A DNA stretch of 35,072 nt from Fragilaria radians. Its lineage: Eukaryota; Bacillariophyta; Fragilariophyceae; Fragilariales; Fragilariaceae. Positions 9,175-18,812 of this stretch are shown here, piece after piece; the stretch's first letter is position 1; the number at the start of each line of letters is the position of its first letter. The notes below the pieces were generated by a model that did not search any database, was not told where the DNA came from, and was given only the letters and a program-made list of their open reading frames with translations. The stretch spans positions 1-35,072 of the forward strand of contig CAAAJI010000505.1 in the NCBI GenBank assembly GCA_900642245.1. The letters run 5' to 3'. Position numbers and translations under genes: made by a program.

Positions 9175-9664
9175 TGTCATACCTTTAAGTATAGACTAAC
9201 AAGAAATACACTAATTCAATAACTTTACGTGACATGAACAATATCCAGTCTGACATTAATAGATTAGACTAAGAGATGGATTTGTGTACCAGTGTTGGAG
9301 ACGTCCAAGACTGTTAGTACAGGTGAGTACAAAGAATCTATATATTCTATGCATTTACACATCTGGGTTTGGGTAGTAAAGACATTAAGTATCCACTTTT
9401 ATTTATGACCCGATGCGGCAAAAGTACAAAATGACGGAATGGAAACTTTTGCACATTTGTAGTTTTGTATACTAATGCAGTCAGTGCCAAATGGTAGGTT
9501 CAAAGGGTCAGTATTTTGCCGGGTTGGGTCTTATATTAAAGCGCAAATGAGAGTGACTTTCACAAGAGGGCAATGTGGTGGGCAATGTGGCGCAGATGAG
9601 ATCAATCTTAGTTTTAAAAAAATCATAATTTCACTTTGTACAACTCAGGATATAGTAACCTCCA
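9175..9664 (+). repeat. Ty3 LTR (3' LTR of the element, plus orientation)
   Basis: Begins TGTCATACCTTTAAG directly after a purine tract and ends near CAACTCAGGATATAGTAACC plus TCCA, giving TG...CA ends. It is homologous, in opposite orientation, to the LTRs at 13629-14150 and 26700-27148. Shared blocks include CAGTCTGACATTAAT, GTTGGAGACGTCCAAGACTG and TTTCACTTTGT. Position after the integrase identifies it as the 3' LTR. Confidence 0.82.
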
Positions 9665-9829
9665 GCTTCCCAATAATTTGGACTGTCCTCAACAAGCCTT
9701 GCTTGCATCTACGCTGCCACTCCCCTTTGTGCTGTGTTCAAACAGGTAGAGAATTTGTTGTGCACACTAATGTTATCAATAGTTTCCTAGGCTGTATCTT
9801 CATTCCCTTCAATTAATTGACACTGATAA

Positions 9830-10300
9830 TTCAAAGCAGCTGGCATCCTGAGTTTACAAATCTAATTCCAAATTCTTTGATGATGTAAGGCTCTGGGTCT
9901 TAAAACTTTGAACCAACATTCTGAATTCCTTTTTGGTCAATGCCATTCTTGCAATTGAAACTGGACCTTTTTTCTTACCTTTTTTCCACCATTTTTATAA
10001 TGCATTAACTTCCAAGCTCATGGTAGGGTCGCCTAGCATCAGTGAAGTATTCTAAGGCTTGGTATAAAAGACGAGATAGCTTTCTTGTAAAATTGGAGTG
10101 TGTTTGACCTTCCAAGTTTTATGTCCGCATCAAGTTTCGGTTTAGGTGTTCCAAAACAACGCAACTTCATCCAACAAACAGCATCATCTGACATAATAGG
10201 ATTCAGCTCCTGTTGCAAGTATATTTTTTCCTTACCATATTTTTTGTTATCTTGATGAAGAAATCACATAAGGGAGTCAAAAATTGATTTGGAGATATCT
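9830..10300 (-). pseudogene. N-terminal half of a GCR1/Crypton-like gene (tyrosine-recombinase-type protein)
   Basis: The minus strand reads, over several frames, QDNKKYGKEKIYLQQELNPI, then MSDDAVCWMKLRCFGTPKPK and GRSNTLQFYKKAISSFIP, then GDPTMSLEVNAL, KMVEKKVRKKGPVSIARMAL and TKKEFRMLV. This order (DISD-type motif, LGRSKTLxFYKKAISxFMP, GNPTRSxxVNxLIKxVKKKEVRKQG, LTxxEF) matches the N-terminal region of large diatom and oomycete proteins that end in a GCR1_C domain, a group related to Crypton tyrosine recombinases. That family memory is from knowledge and was not checked by search. Stops and frame changes show a relic. The C-terminal half lies at 14160-14465 on the opposite strand. Confidence 0.6.
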
Positions 10301-10499
10301 CAGCCTCGAAAGTCTGATAGGAAATTTTAGGTGTCGTAACATTTGTACTACGTGTAGTGTATGGTTTTCACGACAGTTTCGGTTGTATATGCGTTGTAGA
10401 TTCCATGTAAAAATTCCTAAGAAAATACAACGGTATTTTCGAAAAAATCACGTAATCTACATAGCAATACTAAGTGGTACCTTACACTTAGGAATAGTA
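10301..10499. other. Spacer between the Crypton-like relic and duplicated flank
   Basis: No gene recognised. It would be the 5' region of the Crypton-like gene in minus orientation. Short inverted pieces occur (CTACGTGTAG at about 10349). Confidence 0.3.
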
Positions 10500-10590
10500 T
10501 GAGTAGCAAACTACAGAAGTATTAACGTGACGTCGATGAATAATACTTGAGAACTGAAAGTACTATGACCACTATACACTAAACACGATA
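10500..10590 (-). repeat. Duplicated upstream flank, copy 2b (inverted)
   Basis: The reverse complement contains ATCGTGTTTAG, GTCATAGTACTTTCAG and TCTCAAGTATT, followed by CATCGACGTCACGTTA. This aligns with about 780-860 (ATCGTGTTTAG, GTCATAGTACTTTCAC, TCTCAAGTATT, CATCCACATCACGTTA). It is the continuation of the copy that stops at 7462, but on the other strand. Confidence 0.7.
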
Positions 10591-10604
10591 GGTCACCCCG
10601 TGTG

Positions 10605-11180
10605 TCGTTCCTGTTTTACGACTTCGGCTCATCAATGTCTCAACGGGATAAGGCATCCGCTACAATATTTCTCTTTACTGGGAGGTATTCAAATGTTACC
10701 CCATATTCTTCAAGAAGCAACAGCCAGCGTAAAACACGGTCTGAAGGTTCTAACCCATTGAAGGTATTGTTTTAATGGTCTGTAAAGACAATAATTGGAT
10801 AGCCCAACAAGATATTTTTTTATTCTTTGCAGGTTTCCATAGTTGATAACAACTCACGTTCAGTTGTTATATACCCTCTTTAGGCTGTGTTGAGATTTTG
10901 CAAATAAAAAGCTATGTTTTTTATCCTGCCTAATTTCTGCGTCTAGCTGGTGATCTGATGCATATACATATATATGTGAAATGGTTTACCAAAGTCTGGG
11001 TACGGTAAAAGTACCTCAGTTCCAATAGCCTTTTTGATTTTTTCAAAATCTTGTTGATGGGTTGGAAGCCATTCAAACTTGTTGTTGCTTGATGGGAGAC
11101 TTGTCAAAGGTGCTAGTAGCTTACTTTGGCAAAACCACATGTCGCAATAATAGCTGACTACACCAATGAATTGTCGCAAT
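10605..11180 (-). pseudogene. Ty3 RNase H region (decayed)
   Basis: The frame entering at about 11179 contains RQFIGVVSYY, FEWLPTHQQDFEKIKKAI and VLLPYPDFGKPFHIY. This is the RT connection region followed by the start of RNase H. It then stops. Later pieces in other frames give the end of RNase H, recognisable as VADALSR with a stop, followed by DIDEPKS. Homology ends at about 10605, the right breakpoint of the inversion. Confidence 0.75.
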
Positions 11181-11910
11181 TCTTATCTTTTTGGGGGGGC
11201 CTAATGTTAAGGATGGCCTCAACTTTGTTGTGTACTGGTTGGATACCTTGTCTGGTAATCCAATACCCCAGATATTCTATTAGTTCTGTAAAGAACTTAG
11301 ATTTGGATACATTTACTCTCATACCAGCAGTTAAGAGCCTTGCAAGGACCGTTTCAAAATTAGTGAGATGGTCCTGAAAGCGTCTGTTTGTTAGTATTAA
11401 CAAATCATCAAGATAGGTTTTTACATATTCTCTGTCTTGAACCAGTTTACTCATAACATTTTGAAAAATGTCAGGGGCAACTTTTATCCCCAAAAGTAAG
11501 CATTTGTATTTGTACTTTCTCCGTGGAAAAGCAATAGTACAAAGTTTCTGGGCATCTGTATCTAACGTGATGTCATAGTATCCCATGTTTAAATCCAGTG
11601 CTGTGGCAAAGGTTAATCCTTCCATAGAACGGATCATGTCCCCAATTTTTGGGATTGAAAATGGATGACGTTTAAACAAAGCATTTAGTTTCCTGAAATC
11701 GGAGACAACTCTTATTGTTCCATTTTTCTTTGCGATGGCAAATGTGGGGGAGGCCCATTCAGGAGTACAATCTTCTTCTAGGACTCCAATGTCCGCTAAT
11801 CTTGCGATTTCCTTGCCTAATTGCTGTTCCACTGACTTAGGTACATTGCATGGACGTGCATGCACATGTTTGCATTCCTTATTCATCAACTGAAGACTGA
11901 TTGGCTTCAT
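11158..11910 (-). pseudogene. Ty3 reverse transcriptase (frameshifted)
   Basis: Open for 250 codons. Recognisable RT blocks occur in order: LADIGVLEEDCTPEWASPTF, IRVVSDFRKLNALFKRHPF, TFATALDLNMGYYDI, the active-site box VKTYLDDLLIL (Y-L-D-D), and the primer grip region IEYLGYWIT. The frame is lost at about 11185-11195, at a run of seven Gs on the plus strand, after which the protein continues in another frame (RQFIGVVSYY). The domain itself is otherwise complete. Confidence 0.9.
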
Positions 11911-12151
11911 GTTGAACTCTCCTACTGTTCCATCAAATAGATGTTCATATTTTGGAGTAACTGCAATAGTTGGAGTCTTTCCTTCTGATTGAGATAAATA
12001 TAAGTATCAATGACTACCTGTAGTACTGCAGGCTTATATTCTGTATCTAAAATTTTGGTAGATTGAGTTTACTCATCTTCCAAGTTTGGGCTCATTCGCT
12101 GCTAAGTAAACCTCTATGAGCAATTTTTGGTTTTTAGATTATCCTTTTCTC

Positions 12152-12480
12152 TCATGGAGTGTATGTGTCCCAGGATACAGTTTTATCTTGGAAGTTAAGG
12201 ATCATCCCCAATTCTGTAGGAAGATCTCTTCCAATAATCATGTCATATGTGTTTGGTGACTTAGAGCGTTCATCCAACTGAAACATCCAATCAATTTGTT
12301 TTATTAGATGAATTCTGGAAGTAAAAATGTCTAATCCTTTTTTGCTAGGTGACGTGTCCACACAGTGTACTCCAATTGGTTTGGCTACTTTCACCATTTA
12401 TGATATAATCTTATGAGAGAAATGTCCCCAAGATAATACTACTGCTAGCACCAAAGTATGTGCTAGTGCTTTGAGTACAT
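12152..12480 (-). pseudogene. Ty3 aspartic protease (decayed)
   Basis: The C-terminal part (12397-12152) ends in YDMIIGRDLPTELGMILNF, the conserved I-I-G-R-D-L flap-end block. Upstream in another frame, about 12450-12420, reads GASSSIILGTF, the remainder of the D-[ST]-G-A-S-S active site. The catalytic Asp is no longer readable. A stop separates the two. Confidence 0.7.
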
Positions 12481-12689
12481 TTTTCTCCTGATTGGCCTTA
12501 AGGCTCAATACTATTTCTGTAGTGACAGAAGTGTTTGTTCCTGCCTTAGGAGTGCCAGTCATCTTCATCACTACTAATTTGTTAAGCTAATTCCGGCAGA
12601 GAGATGGGATTCAACCATCCTTCTTGTTCTTTCTTACCTCATCAGGTTTCAACTGCCTCTTGAGGGTGTTGATTTCTTCAAGAAAAAGC

Positions 12690-13635
12690 CATAGACTTTC
12701 TTTCTGTTGCAGATTTGGCTTCATAACGGACCTTTTTCTGCTGTTTCGTTTTGGCAATTGCCCTACAATCTGCTATATTGTGAATATCTTTTTTCAATAG
12801 TGACACCATAGGCTGGAAACCTTGGATCTGCCTACAGTACTGCCAACAGTTTTCTTATTATCTACTGGTAAGGGTGTCATTCCATTGGTTTTCTTGATTT
12901 TTTCCAATTTTTGGATTCTTCATAAAACATTCCAAAAATATCAATATTAGCAGCAACCATTGCCTCATGCCATTCGGGAGCCTTAGCTTGATCCAAGTTC
13001 TCAATAATCTCATCTTGATCAAGTTGTTTGGGGAACTCTTCTGGGGAAAAAAGCAAATAGCGGTTGAGGTCATTCAACCTTTTAACATATTGTTGTACAG
13101 AAGTGTTAGAGTCCATGTATAAGCCTCTCCTCATATAGCATTTTTGCACACAAATGGCGAGCTGAGGAATATATTCTAAGCCTGTGTCTCTAATTACTAG
13201 TTTTATGTCATTGTCAGGGATTTCTGAGTCTTCTGCATCTAACCTCTTCCTCAAGTGATGTTCCAAATAAGACAAAGCCTGGCCCTTCAACAAGGTTCTA
13301 AACATCTTGGTCTTGTCTGCAGGTTCCTTAAGGGGTATAAGATTCTCCATGTCCCTAAAATCCATCAACCACTTGATCCACTCCTCTGGACAACCACCCT
13401 TAAAAATGACAAACTGCCTGGAGTACTTGGATGCTGCTTTAGCAGGGTCAATTAGAAATTCTAGCTTGATTAGCTCAGTCTTGTCCGCCTCTCCCCACTC
13501 AGCCTTGTCCAACTTCTTGACCTTAAAAACACAAGGGATAGTGGGGTTCTTTCTAACAGCTGAAGGTTGCCCAACAGAGGATCTGGCAGTATTGACCATG
13601 GTGAAATTCCAAATTGGATAACTTAGTGTGATCAC
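12690..13635 (-). pseudogene. Ty3 gag (truncated) with zinc-knuckle remnant
   Basis: Open from 13635 to 12877 (252 codons). Start at 13635 or at the internal Met at 13599 (MVNTARSSVGQPSAV). It contains the gag core RQFVIFKGGCPEEWIKWLMD and FRTLLKGQALSYLEHHL, with SVQQYVKRLNDLNRYLLFSP. Beyond the stop, about 12840-12700, lie C-Q-Y-C and HNIADCRAIAKTKQQKK, the remains of a CCHC zinc knuckle. The start lies close to the inner end of the LTR, as expected for gag. Confidence 0.82.
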
Positions 13636-14150
13636 AATGCTCTATGCTGAGTTGCACAAAGTGAAATTATGATATATTTTATCTATTTTTTTTAAACTAA
13701 AATTGATCTCGTCTGCGCCACATTGCCCGCCACATTGCCCTCTTGTGAAAGTCACTCTCATTTGCGCCATATCATCTCTTATGAAGGTGTCACATCACTC
13801 CTTCAGGCGCATGTGTTCACTTACTGGTGAATCTTGATTAGGATATGAGTTCATTCTCTCAATTCCCTTCTTAAAAATATCCTTCTTAAAACTATCTTTA
13901 GTTTTAATTAACTTCAATAGAGATAAAAGTGGATAGTCAATGTCTTTGCTCGCCAAACCCAGATGTGTAAATATATTGAGTTTATAGATTCTTTATATTC
14001 ACCTGTACTAACTGTCTTGGACGTCTCCAACACTGCTACACAAATCCATCTCTTAGTCTAATCTATTAAAGTCAGACTAGATATTGTTCATTTCACATAA
14101 AGTTATTGAATCAATGCATTTCTTTTTAGTCTAGACTATGAGGTATGACA
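13629..14150 (-). repeat. Ty3 LTR (5' LTR of the element, minus orientation)
   Basis: On the minus strand it starts TGTCATACCTCATAG (14150) and ends near GCATAGAGCATTGTGATCA (13629). It is homologous to 9175-9664 and 26700-27148. Gag begins within a few bases of its inner end, identifying it as the 5' LTR. No standard TGG-type primer-binding site could be recognised after it. Confidence 0.82.
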
Positions 14151-14159
14151 GAGGTGCCT

Positions 14160-14465
14160 TACACAACCCTGCAGTGATGAACTTCATCTCTGCAGGTGCA
14201 ACCCTGTCTCCTTTGCCACTAGATCTTTTGATTTGTGGCAGGAGTACATTGAGTGAATTGGGGGGAGAGAAAACCTGCTAGGAACTACTTTTTTTGAGCG
14301 GGGTCGTGTGAAACACAGGTATCATCAAAACAAGATTTTGTGGGATATGATATCTGGCCTCACAAGACAGGGATTTACATCCAATTTTGCAATCAATGCA
14401 ATCTACAATGCATATTTACAGCAAATGATTGTGACGAATATCAATAATGGAGGGAAACAAGATAC
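14160..14465 (+). pseudogene. C-terminal GCR1_C domain of the Crypton-like gene
   Basis: Plus-strand pieces read LHNPAVMNFISAGATLSPLP, DLWQEYIE (stop) IGGR, and ERGRVKHRYHQNKILWDMIS, then GLTRQGFTSNFAINAIYNAY and QMIVTNINNGGKQD. This corresponds to the GCR1_C DNA-binding domain (pattern LWxEYxxGIGGRKPA, ERGRVKxxYxRRKxxWDxIxxLVRAGxTAxxAIDxIY). The frame changes once and contains a stop. It lies just outside the Ty3 5' LTR. The matching N-terminal half is at 9830-10300 on the other strand. A second copy of the domain is at 21126-21335. Confidence 0.65.
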
Positions 14466-14786
14466 GGAAAATTGAACACATAATCCTAATTTACAAGAGT
14501 AAAATCTTATCTGAGCTGGGATCAGTAGGAAGGCTTTTTCATCAAGCCTACTCTGAACAGGTTCTGTTTTTTCCTGCTTGCAGTTTGCAGAGAATATGTT
14601 GACGATCAATGGTAGACTGATTAATTTGTGAAATAATGAAAATTGATAATTTTTACTTCAAATTTTTCCATCACATTTTTGTTACTGTGTAATAAACTAG
14701 TAAATTTTTTATACAATGTTCTATATGTAGACCCTAGAGAAAAGTGTACCACACGCTAAGGGTTTCTCATTTAATTCATCCACATC
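14466..14786. other. Spacer between GCR1_C relic and hAT element
   Basis: 14466-14540 is shared with 21330-21410 (for example GAGCTGGGATCAGTAGGAAG), so it belongs to the duplicated Crypton-like sequence. 14770-14793 (TTCATCCACATCAC) resembles 833-848 of the duplicated flank. No gene. Confidence 0.5.
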
Positions 14787-14793
14787 ACAATAC

Positions 14794-17505
14794 CAGTGTT
14801 GGCAATCTCGTTTAAACGAAAGAACGAAAAAACGTTTTTACTCCATTTAAACGTCATTTTTTTGTTCAACTTTTTTGTCTTCGTTTATTACTTTTTATAA
14901 ACGGCCACCCCCTCAATTACCCGCAGCCCCCCCCCCCCCTTTATTTATAGTTTATTAGCAGTTGTCAGATTCACGCAGTGACACCACACGTCCATTTTGC
15001 GGGTTTTATCCATTGTTGTTTTGTGTGTTTGAGAGTGTTATGAAGAAGAGTGATGTTGGTAGTAGCGGTCTAGGTGGTAGACCGGCTTCTGCTGCTCGTA
15101 CTCACTTTACAAAGAGTGCTGAAATGGTAAACAAGACTGTTCATTGGCACAGTTGCAATCATTGCAGTGTTGCGCACAACAGTGATCCGGAAAATGTTCC
15201 TGTGCCTGAAAAGGTTCAAGGGCGCAAGGAATGTTTTGAGAGACATCTCAAGATTTGCTCCTATTATGCTCCATTAGTAAACCAAGCTGCAGAAGTTAAA
15301 GGCGGTTTTAAGCAAGCATCATCTAAATCTGCTCCTAAACTACAGACAACAATGGGGGTTTATTTATATGGTCCATATTCTGAAACAGAGAAGGAAACGT
15401 TGGAAGAATTAGTTCTGGAATTCCAAGCCAATAATAACCTAGCGGACCAGTTTGTTGAGAAAAGTTCAACAAAGCGCTTATTCAATTTCATTAGCAAAGC
15501 AGCTTCAGACGCGCTACCAAACCGAAAACAGCTCGGAGGGCGGGTCCTTGATAAATACTCTCAAATGAATATGGCCTCTGATATCAAAGCATTAAAATCT
15601 AAGCAAGCTATGGGAGGACATGTTAATTTTCTTTCTGATGGATGGGCCAATATTGCAAAAACTCATCTATTGGGAACTATTATTGCGCTATTTGGTTCTG
15701 CACTTATCCTTGGTCTATTCAAATGCGGTGACCGCCATGATGCCATTGCTATAGCCATGGAAATGGAGGTAATAATGTTAAATATCAAAGGTGAAGGATG
15801 GAAAATGGGTGAGGTTATTACTGATAATGCTGGTCAGATGGGTTGACCTCGGCAAATACTGGCTTTACATTGGCCTTTCTTAGCTTTCCTTTTTTGCTTT
15901 GCTCATGCCATTAATAATTTAGTCAAATCCGTATTAAAAACGGCCGCATTTAAGACAGTTGCCGAAGCGGCTACTAAAGCAGTGGGTATACTAAATAAGT
16001 CTTCTTCGAAATGGCTTCAAGACATTATGGTCCAAGTATTTGGATATAAATTAGCAGTGTTGACACTATGTGAAACAAGATGGAATTTGATGCAAGAATG
16101 CTTTGCCTCTCTATTGCGGATGCGCTCGGCATTCGAAATTTTCACAGTGCAATATTGCGATGAACCGGAGTTTCCCAAAGAGCTTAAAGTGTTTGGCAAT
16201 CAATATTTTTGGCCAAGTATTGCATCTGCAGAACAAACTATTTGTCCACTTTTCAACGCTTGTTACAAATTACAATGCAATGAAAATACATTAGCTGATG
16301 TCATTTTGTGTTATAAAGATATATATGAAGGGTTCTACTTAAGTGACCAACGTGATGATCTTGTGCCTCTTATTGAAAACCGTTGGGCGGATGCAAACAA
16401 CCATTGTTTATGTTGGGCTATTTCCTAAATCCATATACAGTTGATGAAGGACGTAAACTACCTGATACACGCATATCAAGTATTGATAAAATATGCAATT
16501 TTACGGTTTATTATCATCGCCGATTTCTACCGGATGTTCCTGATGATACTTTAATTGGTGATGTTTTTAAGTGGATCAATGGTATGTATACTAATTTGTC
16601 TGTTAACAAATTTGACTCATATGTTGAGTTCTTTGATTATTCGGCAAAATCAAAGAGAACAAGCAGGTTGCCTCAATTTGCGTTAATCATTCTTGGTTTC
16701 ATAATGAATAATGCCGGCCCGAAAAGATTATTCAGCGAGTTGTCAATGATTCATACTGCAATGAGGAATCGTTTAAACCCTGAAAAAGCAAGAAAGATGA
16801 CTATTATAAGGAAACACAACCATGCAAAGAATGCAGCGGAGAAATCATTAGTAGCTACTGCGAATTCAAAGGAGGATAATGATAACAAATTTCATGGGCG
16901 CATTGTTGATCCAACAGAGCAAGAAAAGAAAATTGGAAGTATCATCGCTGAAGCAATTGTTGAAGATTTGGAAATCGGTGAATTGGGTGAACTATCACAA
17001 ATAAATGATTCTGCATCTGAACAATCAGATATTGAGAAAGAAGGTGATGATGGAGATCAATCTGTTTTATCAAAGTGGATTGAGATCTTTGATGCAAATG
17101 ATGACGCCAATGATTCAATATCAGAAGATTATCTCATTGAAAGTAATGATTTTGAGGAAGTGGAGATAGATTGTGGTATGTTGAGTAAAGCTCCAAATTA
17201 TGCAATGGAGGTTATTCCTCCTGCCAATTGTCAAGCTTTTCCAGATCATAATGATAAAAAATTCCCACAGGAGTCGCAAATACTAGGCTTACGGAGCTGG
17301 AAAGTCCCACTTAGTCAATTGTTTTTGTGAATAATGGTTAATAAACCAAGAATCGATAGTTTTTACTCACTAGACTACTTATTGCAGGCTGTTTACTGAG
17401 TTACACCTTCGTTTTTACTATAAAACGAAAAAACGAACGGAAAAAACGTTAAAACGTCGTTAAAACGTTTGAAAAATTCCTGACATACCGTTTTTACCAT
17501 CACTG
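14794..17505 (+). mobile_element. hAT transposon with ends and target duplication (inactive)
   Basis: Ends are CAGTGTTGGCAATCTCG (left) and the complement of CAGTGATGGTAAAAACGG (right), giving hAT-type CAGTG terminal inverted repeats. The 7 bases ACAATAC occur immediately outside both ends (14787-14793 and 17506-17512), consistent with the ~8-bp hAT target duplication. Subterminal regions are rich in AAACG/CGTTT motifs. The interior holds a single transposase gene broken by one stop and one frameshift. A run of about 14 Cs lies at about 14926-14939. Inserted into duplicated-flank sequence. Confidence 0.85.
14962..17330 (+). pseudogene. hAT transposase with BED finger and dimerisation domain (one stop, one frameshift)
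   Basis: Segment one, 14962-15846, has a BED-type zinc finger (HWHSCNHC ... GRKECFERHLKIC) and the core start HVNFLSDGWANI, ending at EVITDNAGQMG with a TGA where an Arg codon (CGA) would be expected. Segment two, to 16428, continues in frame: ILALHWPFLAFLFCFAHAIN, TLCETRWNLMQECFASLLRM. Near 16383 one base is lost. The protein resumes in another frame as LGGCKQPLFMLGYFLNP and includes the hAT C-terminal dimerisation block FIMNNAGPKRLFSELSMIHT, RNRLNPEKARKM, then an acidic tail to the stop at 17330. An internal Met at 15040 is an alternative start. Only two lesions in ~790 codons suggest fairly recent death. Confidence 0.88.
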
Positions 17506-17514
17506 ACAATACTA

Positions 17515-18090
17515 CTTCTGTAGCCCGAATACTTATTTTACATGAATGCCAGGTACGTAATCATCAATTATTTGACGATACAGGTGGTACAATTGGCGAT
17601 GATACTTTTTCATTCGTGTAGCAACAAGGAGACGTTTTCCTTCAAGTGTTCACTCACCTCAACCATAAATGGAACAACAACGAATTTGAAACGAAAAAGG
17701 TTACTTAGTGACGATCGTCCAAAAATTGTTAGCACTTGTGTTTCTTTCCCATCTACTACCCAACATGCAAAAGAGAAACAAAATCCAGGGGACCTTGCAT
17801 GTGCCATTTCCAGTAACAAATTGGAAATTGATTTTAATTTCTAAATTGTTCGTATGTGTAGCATCAATATCATACAATTTATACAAATCCTTCTATTCAG
17901 TGTTCACCTTTACCCCAGCAAATCAGAACCAAGTGCAGTCTAGACCTCTCTCCATCAACTCGATAGCTGCAAAAACAAAATTATGTTTCGTTTCTGCTGT
18001 TGTCATTGGCATCACCACTTTAATATCTGCTTTTGATGAAACAATTATAAAGTTTGTAACATTAAATCTCAGACTTCATGAACATCAATC
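17515..18090. repeat. Duplicated upstream flank, copy 2c
   Basis: Matches about 880-1690. Shared landmarks include ATTATTTGACGATACA, GTGGTACAATTGGCGA, GCAACAAG(T/G)AGACGTTTTCCTTC and CAGTCTAGACCTCTCTCCA, then ACTCGATAGCTGCAAAAACA. Parts of copy 1 (for example 1250-1480) are missing here. No gene assigned, although a plus frame of 128 codons exists, because the frame is not conserved in copy 1. Confidence 0.75.
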
Positions 18091-18812
18091 CTAAACATGA
18101 GTTAAAGATGTGTATTTTAGGACAGTACACTGACGGCATCATGCATTTCCGAAATTTAGAATAGTCACATTGATATATTGAGAATAAAAAAAGACAAATT
18201 TCTGAACACATTTGAACGTGTAACATGTGTCTTAGTTTCTCAAACGTACCAAAGATTTAACAATTAATGATCTTGGTTAGCTAAGGTTGGATGTCCTTGA
18301 TAAAAGCAACTGAAAAAATGACAATGAAAAGTATCTTTAACAAATAGAGCTAAGAGAATAGCACCATTTACCAAAAGGATCAATAATAACATAGGACTCA
18401 AACCCAAGGCATTGCAAATACTTGAAATTTCTTAACCAGTCCACTTTCAGCTGGTAAAACTAAAATATATAAATTATCACAATAACTTACTACTTTCTAC
18501 CTGTAGATGGCTGTCTTATCCTTGAGCTGGTCAAAAATAGCTGTAGGTTAACTGCAATGCATTCAAATGTATATAGTAATGGGTCTACTTCTGCCTTGAA
18601 GAGCTTTGCTCTTGCTGGAGATTTCCAGTAAATGGTGTATTTCTTAGCCAGACCTGGGACCGATGCAAAATATTTCTGAACCATCTGATCAGGTCAAATT
18701 GCTTCTTTAAGTGGAATATGCACAGGCGATGATAGAACTGCATGTGGAACATATCAAGGTTCTGGGATGCAACCGGGTGGCATGGCCAAATGATGATGAA
18801 TCTTTGCACTGC
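18091..18812. other. AT-rich stretch without recognisable gene
   Basis: A minus frame of ~64 codons at 18490-18684 (VPGLAKKYTIYWKSPARAKL) and an overlapping one have no recognisable family and no second copy in the window. Nothing else is supported. Confidence 0.4.

Larger units (their letters stand above)
10605..14150 (-). mobile_element. Ty3/gypsy 5' half: LTR, gag, protease, RT, RNase H
   Basis: Reading right to left: LTR (14150-13629), gag (13635-12690), aspartic protease (about 12480-12152), reverse transcriptase (11910-11158) and RNase H (about 11180-10605). Each part carries frame breaks, so the element is not autonomous. The 3' half (integrase and second LTR) is not to the left in the expected orientation but lies inverted at 7465-9664. 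Order of domains (RT-RNase H before integrase) places it in the Ty3/gypsy group. Confidence 0.88.

Noticed and set aside
9665..14155. Target site duplication around the reconstructed Ty3 element
   Set aside because: The five bases after undoing the inversion are GAAGC and GAGGT, only three matches, so not claimed.
14926..14939. Run of about 14 cytosines as a regulatory or structural signal
   Set aside because: Lies in the untranslated 5' part of a dead hAT element and is most simply a slippage tract or a sequencing-length artefact.
17708..18094. 128-codon plus frame in the duplicated flank
   Set aside because: The corresponding sequence at about 1130-1690 is broken by indels and stops, so there is no sign of selection for a protein.
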